This document shows positions 1 to 11,110 of a stretch of 64,000 nt of DNA, one piece after another. The notes beneath the pieces are model-generated. The model did not search any database, was not told where the DNA came from, and saw only the letters and a list, made by a program, of their open reading frames with translations. The position numbers and the translations under genes are program-made. Positions within the stretch are counted from its first letter, which is position 1. Every line of letters begins with the position of its first letter. Source of the stretch: Chamaelirium japonicum (lineage: Eukaryota > Streptophyta > Magnoliopsida > Liliales > Melanthiaceae); contig OX393550.1 in the NCBI GenBank assembly GCA_947650365.1, forward strand, positions 54,324,879-54,388,878. Reading direction: 5' to 3'.

Positions 1-208
1 CTGTTGTCTTCGGGGGCCCACCAGGCAGGGCCGGTGGGTCCCGCTGTTGTCTTCGGGGGCCCACCAGGCAGGGCCGGTGGGTCCCGCTGTAGTCTTCGGG
101 GGCCCACCAGGCAGGGCCGGTGGGTCCCGCTGTAGTCTTCGGGGGCCCACCAGGCAGGGCCGGTGGGTCCCGCTTTTTGCAGACTTCTTGCCAAAATTTG
201 CACCCACA
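1..208 (-). mobile_element. Tat-lineage Ty3/gypsy LTR, end only
   Basis: This is the terminal part of an LTR, cut by the window start. It consists of four tandem units of about 41-43 bp, each with GGGGGCCCACC and GGTGGGTCCCG, followed by the terminal tract ending in GCACCCACA at 208. The same tract ends the LTRs at 394-1135, 20609-21297 and 32656-33344. On the minus strand this is the LTR start (TGTGGGTGC). It is a fossil fragment. Confidence 0.85.
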
Positions 209-300
209 GCTCACTTGATATGCCCCGCACCAAGTAGTGACTGACGCCCTTAAGGCTAAGCATTTTGAGCATGGTTTAAACCTGGAGATCAATAGGAAGA
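209..300 (+). repeat. Duplicated flank (chromovirus gag remnant)
   Basis: These 92 bases follow the LTR end directly and match the flank after the second LTR (1136-1226) almost base for base. At about 294-303 the sequence switches, at AGGAAG, into Tat leader sequence. The locus therefore looks like a tandem duplication joined at a short shared motif, not two separate insertions. Confidence 0.75.
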
Positions 301-393
301 TTTGGCTATCAAAGATCGGTTGTAGATTCAGCTGATCTAGTAGTAGCGGAGAGAGCTTGACTTTTCGCTCGTATTCCACAGACGGTGCCAAAT
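301..393 (-). mobile_element. Tat leader with tRNA primer-binding site
   Basis: The segment matches the leader next to the 5' LTR of element A (32560-32655). Read on the minus strand, the bases abutting the LTR are TTTGGCACCGTCTGTGG, the primer-binding-site form typical of Tat-lineage gypsy elements. No gag remains. Confidence 0.75.
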
Positions 394-1135
394 TGTGGGG
401 GAAAATCTTCGTGCCGACCCGAAGACCTCGCCTCACCAGTCAATTGAGGTTTGGAGTAGAAGAGAGCGTTGCTCGATCTGTCGTTTGGAGTCGTTGCTTT
501 AGATATGCAAACGGAGAGAGAGATGCAATCAGAGATTTGACACGAGAGATGTGATCTCGGAGTTCAGCCGAAGCCTACATCTCCGTGCTATAGGGAGCAA
601 CCCGAATTCACTAACACTTATCGAAGTGATCTCGACAGGCCGAGTATCACTGTAAACACTCTGATCTCTTCAGAGGAGAGAAGAAGATCAAAGAGGTAGA
701 AGGTGGAAAGCTGAGAGATTCCAGAGCTCTGGGTTCTGAAAATCAGATCTCAGAATAGGAATCAGGAATTTTGGATCCTTTTACATTCGAAGGCTCTGCT
801 ATTTATAGAATTTTCTGGTGGTAAATGGCGGTTTTCTGCTGTCGTATCTGGGGATCCTCTAGGTAAGGTTGGTGGGCTCCGCTGCCATCTTAGGGGGCGT
901 CCCACCAGGCAGGGCCGGTGGGTCCCGCTGTGGTATTCGGGGGCCTACCAGGCAGGGCCGGTGGGTCCTGCTGTTGTCTTCGGGGGCCCACCAGGCAGGG
1001 CCGGTGGGTCCCGCTGTAGTCTTCGGGGGCCCACCAGGCAGGGCTGGTGGGTCCCGCTGTAGTCTTCGGGGGCCCACCAGGCAGGGCCGGTGGGTCCCGC
1101 TTTTTGCAGACTTCTTGCCAAAATTTGCACCCACA
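394..1135 (-). mobile_element. Tat-lineage LTR, full length (742 bp)
   Basis: The LTR is bounded by TGTGGGGG at 394 and CACCCACA at 1135. It holds the promoter motif CTATAAATAGCAG (minus strand, about 797-812) and a U3 array of GGGCCCAC/GTGGGTCC units at about 855-1095. It closely resembles the LTRs of element A but is a separate, older copy. The internal region is missing except for the short leader to its left. Fossil. Confidence 0.85.
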
Positions 1136-1571
1136 GCTCACTTGATATGCCCCGCACCAAGTAGTGACTGACGCCCTTAAGGCTAAGCATTTTGAGCATG
1201 GTTTAAACCTGGAGATCAGAAGGAAGATTACTATATTCTTAGGCCAGTCCTATGAAGAAGTGGTGAATAGGGCATTGGGTGTGGAGTTTGAAATGGAGGA
1301 GTCTCAAAGATTCTTAGAGAAGCATCAAGAAGAATACTCCAATAAACAACAGAGGACTCCAGTAAAACCACAGGAGCACGGCTCAGGAAAATTAGGAAAG
1401 GAATTGCTAATATGCCATCGTTGTAGGCAATCGGATCACCTTAGTTCCAATTGTCCAAGAAGGATGTTTGCCCTCGTTGCGGGCAGGGAGACCAAAGAAA
1501 GAAGGATTGCCTATTATCTCGTCCTGTGCTTAATTGAATTGTTTTCCCTTTCATCAATTTCCTTGTTATAG
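1136..1571 (+). pseudogene. Chromovirus-type gag remnant
   Basis: The translated stretch resembles the C-terminal part of Ty3/gypsy Gag. It contains a segment like FEHGLNLEIRRKI, which parallels FEQGLNPHIRTRV in the gag of the chain at 20200-20600. A CCHC zinc knuckle (CHRCRQSDHLSSNC) follows at about 1413-1454. The Tat LTR at 394-1135 is inserted in this older element. No protease or pol follows. It is a fossil and not a host gene. Confidence 0.7.
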
Positions 1572-1767
1572 CATGAGTCGTAATCTATTTGGTATGTATA
1601 ATTTATGTATGACCTTGTGATAAGTAATAAGAAACTTTGGATGTGATATCAAAACTTAGCAATTATTGTATTAATGAATTGTGAGGGGACTGGTTGCTGA
1701 GAGTGTCCAAGAGGTGGAGTCCCAGATAGTAATTAAATTTTCTTTGGTTAGTTGATTACGTATTGTC
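1572..1767. other. Unclassified spacer
   Basis: No coding or structural signal is seen. Bases about 1695-1760 are a diverged match to about 2630-2690 (both have an AAGAGGT...AATTA pattern before a GGTTAG motif). The stretch may belong to the same unit as the minisatellite to its right. Confidence 0.4.
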
Positions 1768-2260
1768 TCAGAGGAGACTTTCGCAGCAGACTACGCATCG
1801 TTCCTTCGGAAGCTTTTCCGGCAAACCACGCATTGTCTCGAAGGAGACTGTCGTAGCAGCCTACGCATTGTTCCTTTGGGATCTTTCACGGCAGACCACA
1901 TATTGTCTCAATAGAGACTTTCACTGCAGACCACGCACTGTCTCAATGGAGACTTTCGCGGCAGACTACGCATCGTTCCCTCGGGAGCTTTCGCGACAGA
2001 CCACGTACTGTTTCGATGGAGACTTTCGTGGCAGACTATATATCGTTCTTTTGGGAGCCTTCGCGGCAGATCCTAGACCACGCACTATCTCAATAGAGAC
2101 TTTCGTAGTAGACTAAGCATCGTTCCTTCGGGAGCTTTCGCTGTAGACCACTCATTATCTCAATGGAGACTTTCGCGGTAGATTACACATTGTTCCTTTG
2201 GGAGCTTTCGCGGCAGAGTATGCACTATTTCTTCAAAAACTTTGGTAGCTCGCAGAGCTT
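1768..2260. repeat. Minisatellite, 35-bp monomer in 70-bp dimers
   Basis: The pattern GGAGACTTTCGCGGCAGA(C) alternates with a related half containing GGGAGCTTTCGCGGCAGACC. Spacing is about 35 bp for monomers and 70 bp for dimers, about seven dimers long, with one 35-bp half unit and one longer unit. Divergence between units is moderate, so the array is not recent. Open frames over it are artefacts of the period. Confidence 0.8.
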
Positions 2261-3014
2261 GCACTATTCTCAATCAGAACTTTAGCAACTAGTTATGCAT
2301 TTATTGTTATCGATGATTCTCGTTGACCTTCAGTACTAGAGACTTAACTGGTGCTTTAGAATTCCGTAATCTCTATTGACCATTTATACTAGAGACTTCC
2401 CAATGTTTTAGGATTCCATGATGTATGTTGACCCTGGGTACTAGAGACTTAGTCGGTGTTTTTAGGAATTGTCAATTACCCTATTCTAGGCATAATAACT
2501 AAGTTGATCTCCTTGCTAGACTTCCTTGATGTACCGCGTGTCATATTTAGCTTGCTGTTTATGGGTTATTTGGGTTTTTTTAAACTAAATCCCATAAGTA
2601 ATTATGTCCTGTGGGGATAGTGGTTTTGGGGTGTGCGTCAAGAGGTTGAATCTCAAGTGATAATTAGAATCCCCATGGTTAGCAGGTTATGCTATAGCTC
2701 GATTGATGCTTTCACAGCAGGAGTACATGTTGTTCCTCAGAAACTTGGGCAATAGGTTGTGACTGTCCAGTAGAGGACATAATGAGGCTACGCACCAACT
2801 CGATGATTAGGTTATTGCAGAATTCTAGTGCTTGGTGTCGGTATCCTAGTTTTCGACTCCCTTCAATCAATGGAATTATCCTAGTCTAGTGTTATCTGAT
2901 TTGTGCTTTAGAGTGTGTCCTTCATAGACTTTCAGAGTTGTGCCTCAGTAGCATAGTTATTATAAATGTTGATCCTATCAGGAGCGTGTGTGTTTCAGTG
3001 AGTCCTTTTTTGTA
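2261..3014. other. Unclassified repeat-derived DNA
   Basis: The stretch contains diverged direct repeats of a motif like GTACTAGAGACTT (about 2330, 2387 and 2438). I recognise no gene, LTR end or primer site. It may be the decayed 3' part of the Tat-like element to its right. Confidence 0.4.
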
Positions 3015-3800
3015 AGTAGGTGAAGATGTATTCAATGGAGGTGTTCAGCTCAGTAAACACCCTTTTCTCCCTTAGAGTTCGCCTCTTCCCTGCTGGAGGG
3101 CCCTTTGGATCTTCATTGTACCTTTTGGCCTGTACCTTTTGGTCGGACGTGGCATTGGCAGACTTCTTGTGGTATACTTCATTCGGGGTTTCGTCATCCT
3201 TCTTATGTTGGGAGTCATGAGATTCATAGGGCTCGTATAGTCCTCTAGCCCGTTAATTGCCTTCTACCTCTATCTCCCGTTGTACGCGCTTGAACATTAC
3301 CTCCAAGGTACTGGAAGGATGCCGGATGAAGTCTGTGTAGATGTGAAACTCTAGCCGGATAACATTCTGGAATGCCAGTATGGTGGCCTCCTCGTTGTGA
3401 GTACGGCCAATGAGCTCGGAATGCTCATTATGGAACCTTATCGTGAAGCTCCTTAGGGACTCGTCGGAGCCCATATTTAGCCGGTAGAGGATGTCCAGCT
3501 TCTTCTCGGGTTTCAGGTTCAGCCGGTAGTGGTCCATGAAGAGTTCTGCTAACTCTTCAAATATGGCCACCATACTGGTAGACAATGTGTGGTACCAGTC
3601 GAGAGTAAGTCCCTCGAGGCTTCCCGCGAACATACGGTAGAGAACATGATTCTCATACTCGTATGCTGTTATGGCTTGTTTGAAGGCCAAGATATGAAGA
3701 GCAGGGTCTCCCTTGATGCAGTTAAACTTTGGCAAGCTCGATGTTCACCAACCTATAGGAAATGGGGTTGCAAATACCTCGGGATACAGAGGCCCTACCG
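3015..3800 (-). pseudogene. Tat-like gag remnant
   Basis: The minus strand encodes a retrotransposon Gag domain very like that of elements A and B, with PKFNCIKGDPALHILAFKQA, DWYH, LNLKPEKKLD.LYRL and QREIEVE in the same order. The uninterrupted core is about 160 residues at 3253-3735. Weaker similarity continues left to a VFTELN motif near 3030 and right toward the LTR. The copy is older than A and B and is broken by several lesions. No pol is attached. Confidence 0.8.
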
Positions 3801-4327
3801 ATGTGATTAGCTGCATGCGGTCTTGATGGTGGCATCCCATAATTCTTGATTGAATTGGATGGTGTGTAAGTTATGGAGATTAGAAAGTAGAGAGAGAAAT
3901 GACACGTGGAGTTATGGTCAGAGTTCGATCTCACGACCTAAGTCTCCGGGCGAGAAGTGCCACCTAGTTTGCACTATAATGGATATAAATGGGGGTGAGT
4001 GTTCTCTCAACAGGCCGAGAGAAGCTTCTTATAATGTGGGTTGTACGAAGCAACTAGAAGGAAACTAGAAGGAGAGAAGAAAGCTCTAGATCTGTAATCC
4101 TCTCGTCCTCTGATCATATGACCAACCTCCTGTCTGAATGCCATGGGGGTCCTTTTATAGCTGAAGTCTGTACTGATATGGCAGTGATGACATGGCGATA
4201 CTGATATGGCATTGCTGATGTGGAGATGCTAAGGTGGCACTGATCCTGGACCTGGGTTTGCCTATTTGGGCTGTTGCGCGGGCCCATATGGGTCTGGTCC
4301 GGTCTGGTATAATTTTTGCACCCACAG
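3801..4327 (-). mobile_element. Tat-like 5' LTR, partial
   Basis: The right end is clear: minus-strand TGTGGGTGCAAAAATTATAC starts at 4327, the same start as the LTRs of element B. A TATA-like CTATAAAAGG lies on the minus strand near 4155-4164, and AACAGGCCGAG near 4009 matches a motif shared by Tat LTRs here. The left boundary with gag is uncertain. Fossil. Confidence 0.65.
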
Positions 4328-4354
4328 TCATCGTGCACTAACATCTTCGGCTAC

Positions 4355-4686
4355 TGTTAAGTGTCTATTTATTGTTGATTATCCTTTATTTATTATGCAT
4401 ATCTCATCACTCTCTCGCGTAAAACATTCATATTATATATAAAGTGCATGAATTTATTTTAATTATTGCATAGTACAATTTTATACGAAAACATCGATTT
4501 TTGTGATTTCCATTCATATAATGTATGAATGCAAAGCAATATACCGATGTTTTCGTATAAAATTGTACTATGCAATAATTAAAATAAATTCATGCACTTT
4601 ATATATAATATGAATGTTTTACGCGAGAGAGTGATGAGATATGCATAATAAATGAAGGATAATCAACAATAAATAGACACTTAACA
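4355..4686. repeat. Large palindrome, 142-bp arms
   Basis: Arm 4355-4496 is the reverse complement of arm 4545-4686 with about one mismatch; the spacer is 48 bp. The outer ends are TGTTAAGTGTC and GACACTTAACA, so the whole 332-bp block starts with TG and ends with CA like an LTR. It lies next to a polypurine tract (4687-4701, minus strand GTTAGGTTTGGGGGT), where a 3' LTR should begin. It could be a short palindromic LTR or two LTR starts joined head to head. Confidence 0.85.
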
Positions 4687-6240
4687 CACCCCCAAACCTA
4701 ACTTTTGCTCGTCCTCGAGCAAGAAATTAAATGAAAAGATAAGAAAGGAGAAGGCTAAAAAAAAAAAAAACTACTAACTCACTTTCGCAGGAATCGCGAT
4801 TGCACTTAGCACGTGCAATAAGCTGTTAAACCCCTGGGTTACCCCAGTGGACAAGTTTTGTCTCGTGAGGGTTTGCAGCGAATATACCCACAAAATTCAA
4901 ACATTTTTTTTTTAAATAAAAGACAAAATATTTCACAAAATAATTTAAAGTACTCCGAGTAAAGATATCTAAGGCACAGAGATTGTAATTTTTATCAGCC
5001 CGACTTCTAACTTCTCAAGTATGCAGGTCGAGTTCTCGTGATTAATCCCCCATTAGAAAATATAAAAACTTTCATGCTTGTATGCACAGTGATGTATGGA
5101 CTTACACAGAAGGGGTTCAATTCGCCAAAGTGGTGCTAACACAAATAACTTCCTAGAATTGGTCAGTGACCTTAGGCACTGATTCAAAACTAAGCAGCCT
5201 GTCTAGGGTAACGAGAGGTGTGGACTTTCACTTTAATGCCTCGTGGGTTTTATCTGTGATGCTCCAGTTTACTCATATTTTTACATCGGCGGCTTTCACC
5301 CTGATTGTTTTCGAAGGTTCACAGAATCTAATAATACTCGAACTTCGTGAGCCACATATCTCCGCTGATTTTTTTTTTTTTTTTTTGGAATAAAACTTTA
5401 TTGTCTTTTTACTCTTGTGATGATTTTCTCATGAGCACTAGTCGACAGCTCCCACACCAGTTGGCGTAAGGTGTCAGGCATCAAGATTCCCCTACGGACC
5501 TATGCTCGAGTTTTTCATCACAAGCCCACAAATATAGCCTTCATAATAGGTAGCCCTTTTCCGATGCACCTAGTCTAATCCACTGGTTCCTTGTAATGAT
5601 ACCCGATATATATATATATTTTTTTTCTTCTCAGCAAACCAAGTGAACAAGGGAGTCATAGTTCATCAGGCCTCTAGGTTATTATTAGGTCAACAACCAC
5701 TAATTTGATTCTATACCCTAACTGTGTGAGTCCAAGTGTAGTGAAAGTTCAAGATAGATATTTTTACACTCTCTAACAGGGTATCTAATAAAGAAAACTC
5801 GGTTAGACATTACCCTTGAAGTTATTCATCAGGCTTTAAAAAGATTTAATACCATGTGTCTTATAATCCTACTTAAGTACATAAAAATTATAGTGCGAAA
5901 CTTCTGAAAATAATATATATATATATATATATATCTTTTGTTTTTCTTTCTTTCTTTTTTTTTTTTTTTTGTAAAAGATAAAATAGATGATAAAAAGGCT
6001 ACGAAAAACACTAATATATGAAAAAGAAAATGAAAACATGCAAATGCGAATTCCTATAAATTTCTATACGAACGCTGTAGTTTTGGTAGGGGACTACAGA
6101 CTGGACACACATACGCCGTGACATATGTGCCGAGTTGTCCCACTACAGCGTAAGTTGATGCAATTTTTTTTTTTTTTTTTTATAAAGGACAAGTATGAAA
6201 ACACTAGATGCAAGCAATGAAAATCACCCCCAAACCTAAA
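4687..6240 (-). other. 3' non-coding tract of Athila-like element
   Basis: On the minus strand the tract ends in CTCGAGGACGAGCAAAAG and TTAGGTTTGGGGGTG, a polypurine tract abutting the palindrome. A related tract (TTTAGGTTTGGGGGTG) lies at about 6226-6241, just after the protease-like piece. The region is AT-rich with poly-T runs near 5370, 5955 and 6165 and an (AT)n run at about 5912-5934. No gene is seen. Loose assignment based on orientation and the tract. Confidence 0.5.
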
Positions 6241-6759
6241 TTAGACATTGCCCTCAATGTCCTCGATCGGTGGTAGAGATATGATATTATTGAATATCGG
6301 CCGTTGAGGCCAGAGTGTGAAAAATTTGCGCTGAAAAAGGAAGTTCATAGTGTTAAGTCGCCCGTCGTACAGAACGTGACGGTCGTATAACCAATGTCGA
6401 CCGAGTACTATATCATAGGAGTCCAAGAGTGCTATGTCAAGAGGGATTACATCAGAGTAATCCTGAATTGATATGGCTGGATAAACCCAATGTGTGACAT
6501 CTATTTTGGGCGCTTTAAAAAGCCATGCTAATGAATATGGTTCTTTGATGGGGATTTTATCCATATCGAGTAAATCAACAAGAGATTTAGAAATTAAATT
6601 ATTGCAGCTACCGCTATCCACTAAAATGTTCACAGATAGATTATACTGCATAATGCATCCAATGGTTTCAAATACATTTGATCTTTCAAAATGTTTGTCA
6701 ACATCATCCTCTAATTCTAGGTTCGAAAGTGATGAGACAAGATTATCAGATGTAGACAT
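6241..6759 (-). pseudogene. Retropepsin-like protease fragment
   Basis: The 172-residue minus-strand frame holds an aspartic-protease-like segment: ILVDSGSCNNLISKSLVD (active-site DSG), then VLGRHWLYDR (the G-R after the second strand), then DGRLN. The pattern matches Ty3/gypsy proteases that follow Gag. It lies 3' of the integrase remnant in the same orientation, whereas protease normally precedes reverse transcriptase. This points to a rearranged or composite fossil. Confidence 0.65.
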
Positions 6760-6976
6760 GAATGCAATTATTTACTGGCAAACCTCCCTTGTTTTATATA
6801 GATTGTTTGAGGCGCACGGATTCAATCCTTGTAATGATTTTGAACTGGGGCTTTCCTATAAATAAAGAGATGATCATGCATCAATAGTGAATACTATAAA
6901 CAATTATTAAAGCAATTTAAAAGAATATAATAACAATAATCTATACTAATATATCAATTTCCAGCAGCTATAGAAA

Positions 6977-8485
6977 TTAGTCCTGATAAACAGGATTTTC
7001 CAGAAGTGTTTCTTCAACTTCTGGACTCAAATACTCGAGGTATGGTTTTAAACGATGACCATTTACTTGGAAACTATTACCATCTTTAGTGTTATGGACC
7101 TCGATCACACCATATGGGTGAACTTTTTCGACTATGTATGGTCCGGTCCAACGAGATTTTAACTTTCCAGGAAATAAATGAAGTCTAGAGTTATATAATA
7201 GGACCTTCTGTCCCGGGTAGAAATCCTTGCGAAGGATTATTTTGTCATGCATGGCCTTCATACGATTTTTATACCGTTTTGCACAATCGTAGGCATCATT
7301 CCTAATTTCTTCAAGTTCATCAAGTTGAAGCTTCCGACATGAGCCGGCTTTGTCTAAATCAAAATTTAGGCGTTTGATCGCCCAGTATGCCTTATGTTCT
7401 AATTCGACAGGAAGATGGCAAGCTTTGCCATACACTATCCTATATGGTGACATTCCAATTGGGGTCTTGTAAGCTGTTCGATAAGCCCACAAGGCATCAG
7501 TCAAACGCAAGGACCAGTCTTTTCTTGTAGGGTTAACCGTCTTTTCAAGAATTGTTTTTATTTCCCTATTGGAAATTTCAACCTAGCCACTAGTCTGTGG
7601 GTGATAAGGGGTGGCTACCTTGTGAGTGACTATATATTTTTTCATTAAGGCTTCAAATATTCGATTACAAAAATGTTTGCCCCCATCGCTAATGATAGCA
7701 CGGGGGGTGCCAAAACGAGCAAATATATTATCTTTTAGGAATTGGACCACCACTTTGTGGTCATTGGTTTTACATGCCACTGCCTCTACCCATTTAGAGA
7801 CATAGTCGACTGCGACTAGAATGAATAGGTTTCCATGTGACATTAGAAAGGGGCCCATAAAATCTATGCCCCAGATGTCAAAAATTTCAACGATTAAAAT
7901 CGGGTTCAAGGGCATTTCGTTTCTACGTGAAATTTTTCCAAGTCTTTGACACCGATCACACGATTTACAATAATTATGGGCATCACGAAATAGTGTTGGC
8001 CAATAAAAACCACACTGGAGGACTTTCGCGGCAGTTTTCTTTCCACTAAAATGACCACCACATGCGTGGTTATGAGAAAATGAAAGAATTTTGTTTTGAT
8101 CGTAGTCAGGGATACATCGCCTAATGATCTGATCAGGACAGTATTTGAAAAGATATGGTTCGTCCCAAAAATACCATTTGACCTTAGCCAGGAAACGAGA
8201 TTGGTCTTGTTTTGTCCATGAATCAGGCATTTGTTCTGTGACCAGATAATTAACTAGGTCAGCGTACCATGGTGCACTATTTTGAGAGAGAGACATTAAC
8301 TGCTCGTCAGGGAAGGTCTCTAAAATAGGCAATAATTCTAGTGATGATTCAACAATCAATCTCGACAAGTGGTCTGCGACCACATTTTCAGAGCCCTTTT
8401 TATCACGAATTTCAAGATTAAATTCTTGTAATAACAAGATCCATCGAATTAGACGAGCTTTAGCATCCTTCTTTGTTAGAAGAAT
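6977..8485 (-). pseudogene. Athila-like pol remnant: RNase H end and integrase
   Basis: The minus strand encodes the last part of RNase H ([12 protein letters not shown]...[11 protein letters not shown]), then an integrase. The integrase has an HHCC zinc finger (H-A-C-G-G-H ... CKSCDRC), the core motifs GIDFMGPF and [23 protein letters not shown], and a C-terminal part with [22 protein letters not shown]-like and [20 protein letters not shown]-like segments. The motifs fit the Athila lineage of Ty3/gypsy. Reverse transcriptase and most of RNase H are missing to the right. It is a fossil with at least a couple of breaks. Confidence 0.8.
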
Positions 8486-9830
8486 TATTTTACTACACAT
8501 AATCTAAACAAAATCAAGACTCTAGTAGGGAGAGCTCGGCACATACATTCGTGTATGTGTGACTAGTCTGTTATCCCTATAATCTAGAGATTTTGATAAT
8601 TAAAAAAAAAAAAAAAACTTTAATTATTTTCTTTTATTTATACTTGAGTATCTCACGAAGAAGTGACTTAAAGAATTCCGGTGAATCATCCTTAGTTAGA
8701 CGGTGTCTAGAAAAGCTTGTCAAAAAGGCATACGTGCCTAAGACGGACTGGTATTTAAGCGAGCCAAGTGCTCCACCACCCATCTGGAGCTGATCTGGCT
8801 GTCATACTTTGGAGAACTCATTTGGACTTCCAAAGTCAAAACTAGCGATACTCAGGTCAATTATTATACAAAAGAAGATAAATTGGATTTCTAGATTGTT
8901 GGAAATAAATCGCTTGCTAAACAAATATTTCAAATCTTAATTGATTTTAATTAGATGTGAGATGGATGACAAATTTATATTCTAAATATTGCCAAATAAA
9001 AAAGATGAAAATATGAGACTAAAATTGCGAATGAATCCTAGCTAGTGAAGGATCCAATATGAAACTTTTGTAGCGGAGTATGAATATGATAAATCTATAC
9101 ATAAGCAAATAATACTATTAACATTCTAGTAATTTAGGATGAAGAAGAGTTAAGAGGATGGCCTGGGGTCGAAGCACGCCTTGGCGCTGTCCTAGAAATC
9201 CAATTGCCCCCCACGTGCGGGTCTCGTGGCAAGGAAGACTAGAGATACGACGAACCCCCCGGATGACCACCTTTCCTTTTCGTTGGCACGCCTCGGAGAA
9301 GGCACACGAACACCGCACTATCGCCTTCAGGAGCCCAGCAAAAAACTTAAAGAAAATTGAAAATCAATTATTATTTTTACTATAAAGAACTGATGGGTAT
9401 CATTTTATGTCTATTTCGCAGCAAATGGAATTCATCATCATCGCGCATAGCTACTGTAGAGCGTGACTATATGGCGGGCATCATCACATGCAATGCTTTG
9501 GTAGCGGACTTAACGCGCTCACCAATGATCGACAAGCGGAGGAACTAGCTTAGAAGAAGATGCAAATTATCGGAGTTCACAAAGGAGATTCTTGGCAAAA
9601 CTGGCACGCATACAACTCGGAAGTAAAGCATCAAGAAAACAAGGCACATCCGAACTCGGAGGACACCCAAGCTGGCCATCTTTTCTCTCTCTTCCATTCC
9701 CTTTTATCTTCAAAAAGCACCCGGTCTCATAGCCATCTAACAGCTCACTCGGCTCGGTCTTTCACCCAACCTCTTAGCTATGGAGCATTGCACTTGAGCC
9801 CTCTTTAAATTCCCTTCGATCCACTCTTTC
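8486..9830. other. Unclassified AT-rich DNA
   Basis: Similarity to pol ends near 8485. I see no gene, LTR pair or primer site here. A poly-A run lies at about 8602-8617, and a GC-richer patch occurs at 9150-9330. The short open frames lack codon or domain signals. It may be LTR or leader sequence of an element I cannot place. Confidence 0.4.
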
Positions 9831-11110
9831 CCATCCCGAGCTTGCATCGCAGCCGTCCATGCCACCTAATCCCTCACATGCATGCACGTCCCAAATCCAT
9901 CGATGCATTCATGAGCGATCCCATCGCAACCGTCCCTTTCCGACTCCCATACACAAACTCCACCCATAGTCATGTGCATGCATACATCCCAGCCATTCGA
10001 TCCCCTTTTTAATTGTAGCCATCCATTTTGCACATACCCAATATCCTATCAATTTACCCATGCATGCACTTCCCTTGCATCCGAATGATCACAACCCTCT
10101 ATTGCATAAAGACCCATGCACGCATGCATGCATTATTTCAGCCGTCTAGCACACCCAAGTGACCCGGCTCCAACTAACATCTCTCTCTTGTTCTCTAGTT
10201 TGCATGCAACCATCACAGCCGTCCTTCACAAACCCGACCCGATTGCAGCTGTTCGATCGCATGCGATCTTCTCTTCATTTGATTTTCTCTTCTTACCCAT
10301 GGTCGATCACAGCCGTCTGGGATTCCTACTCGATTCTCTCTCTCTACTTTGATCCCCACCATCCAATTAAAGCCCTTTTCATCACAGCCATGCATCCACC
10401 TAGCAATTTCATCATAACCATGATTCCTTCTCACCCATCCCTCTCTCTAAATGTCTCTCTCTTAAAATCCCTCTTTAATCCCATTTATAACTCCCCCTCT
10501 CTTTCCATAAATCTGATCATAATTACCCTATCTCTCTCTCACTATTTAGAAACTCATCATAGCCCTCCATTGCATTGCACCGGCATGCATAACGTCCATG
10601 CAGCCCCTTAAGTGCAGATCTCTCTCTCTCTCTTTCTATACTCATTCATCTCTCCGGACCTCTCTCTCTCTCTCTAAATCTTCCTCTCCATATTCTCTCT
10701 CTATCCCTGATTTCTCTCTCTTTGTTTCCTAACAGAACCCGCATCACAACTGGCACCCCACATCCCTCCCTAGAAACCAATCGTAGCCGTCCGTGCTCCC
10801 ATTTCACACCAGGCACACGCATGCATGCATTAACTACCCGAGCCCAGTATTCTGAATCCTCTTTCTTCAATCTTCTCTCTCTACTCTCTTTCCAATCTCA
10901 TCACAACTAAACCCAGTAATCCCATTTCCTTTATTTTCTCCTCAATCATCTCTCTCTTTAATTCTCTCTCTTTCTATATCTTTCTCTCTCTAAATCTCTT
11001 TTTATTTCTCTCTTTTAACTAAACCCAATCACAACCGTTCTCCTTCCTTCCTAATCCGGATGAGGCCAGATCGTAGCCATCCATAAACCTCAGCCATGCA
11101 CTACCCGGCT
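9831..11110 (+). repeat. Reiterated ATCACAGCCGTCCAT-like motif and TC tracts
   Basis: About fourteen variants of ATCaCAGCCGTCCAT recur at irregular spacing (for example near 9844, 9921, 10012, 10210, 10304, 10555, 10780, 11027 and 11069). They are mixed with CATGCATGC blocks and (TC)n tracts (10616-10640, 10659-10680 and others). The pyrimidine bias produces open frames on the plus strand that have no domain content. Function unknown. Confidence 0.6.

Noticed and set aside
3020-3220. Plus-strand open frame of 66 codons
   Set aside because: It is the shadow of the Tat-like gag remnant on the minus strand.
9158-9385. Short open frames in the GC-richer patch at 9150-9390
   Set aside because: No domain, no promoter, and overlapping frames on both strands. 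I cannot support a gene.
10159-10611. Ser/Leu-rich open frame of 150 codons
   Set aside because: It is caused by TC-rich tracts and the reiterated ATCACAGCCGTCC motif.
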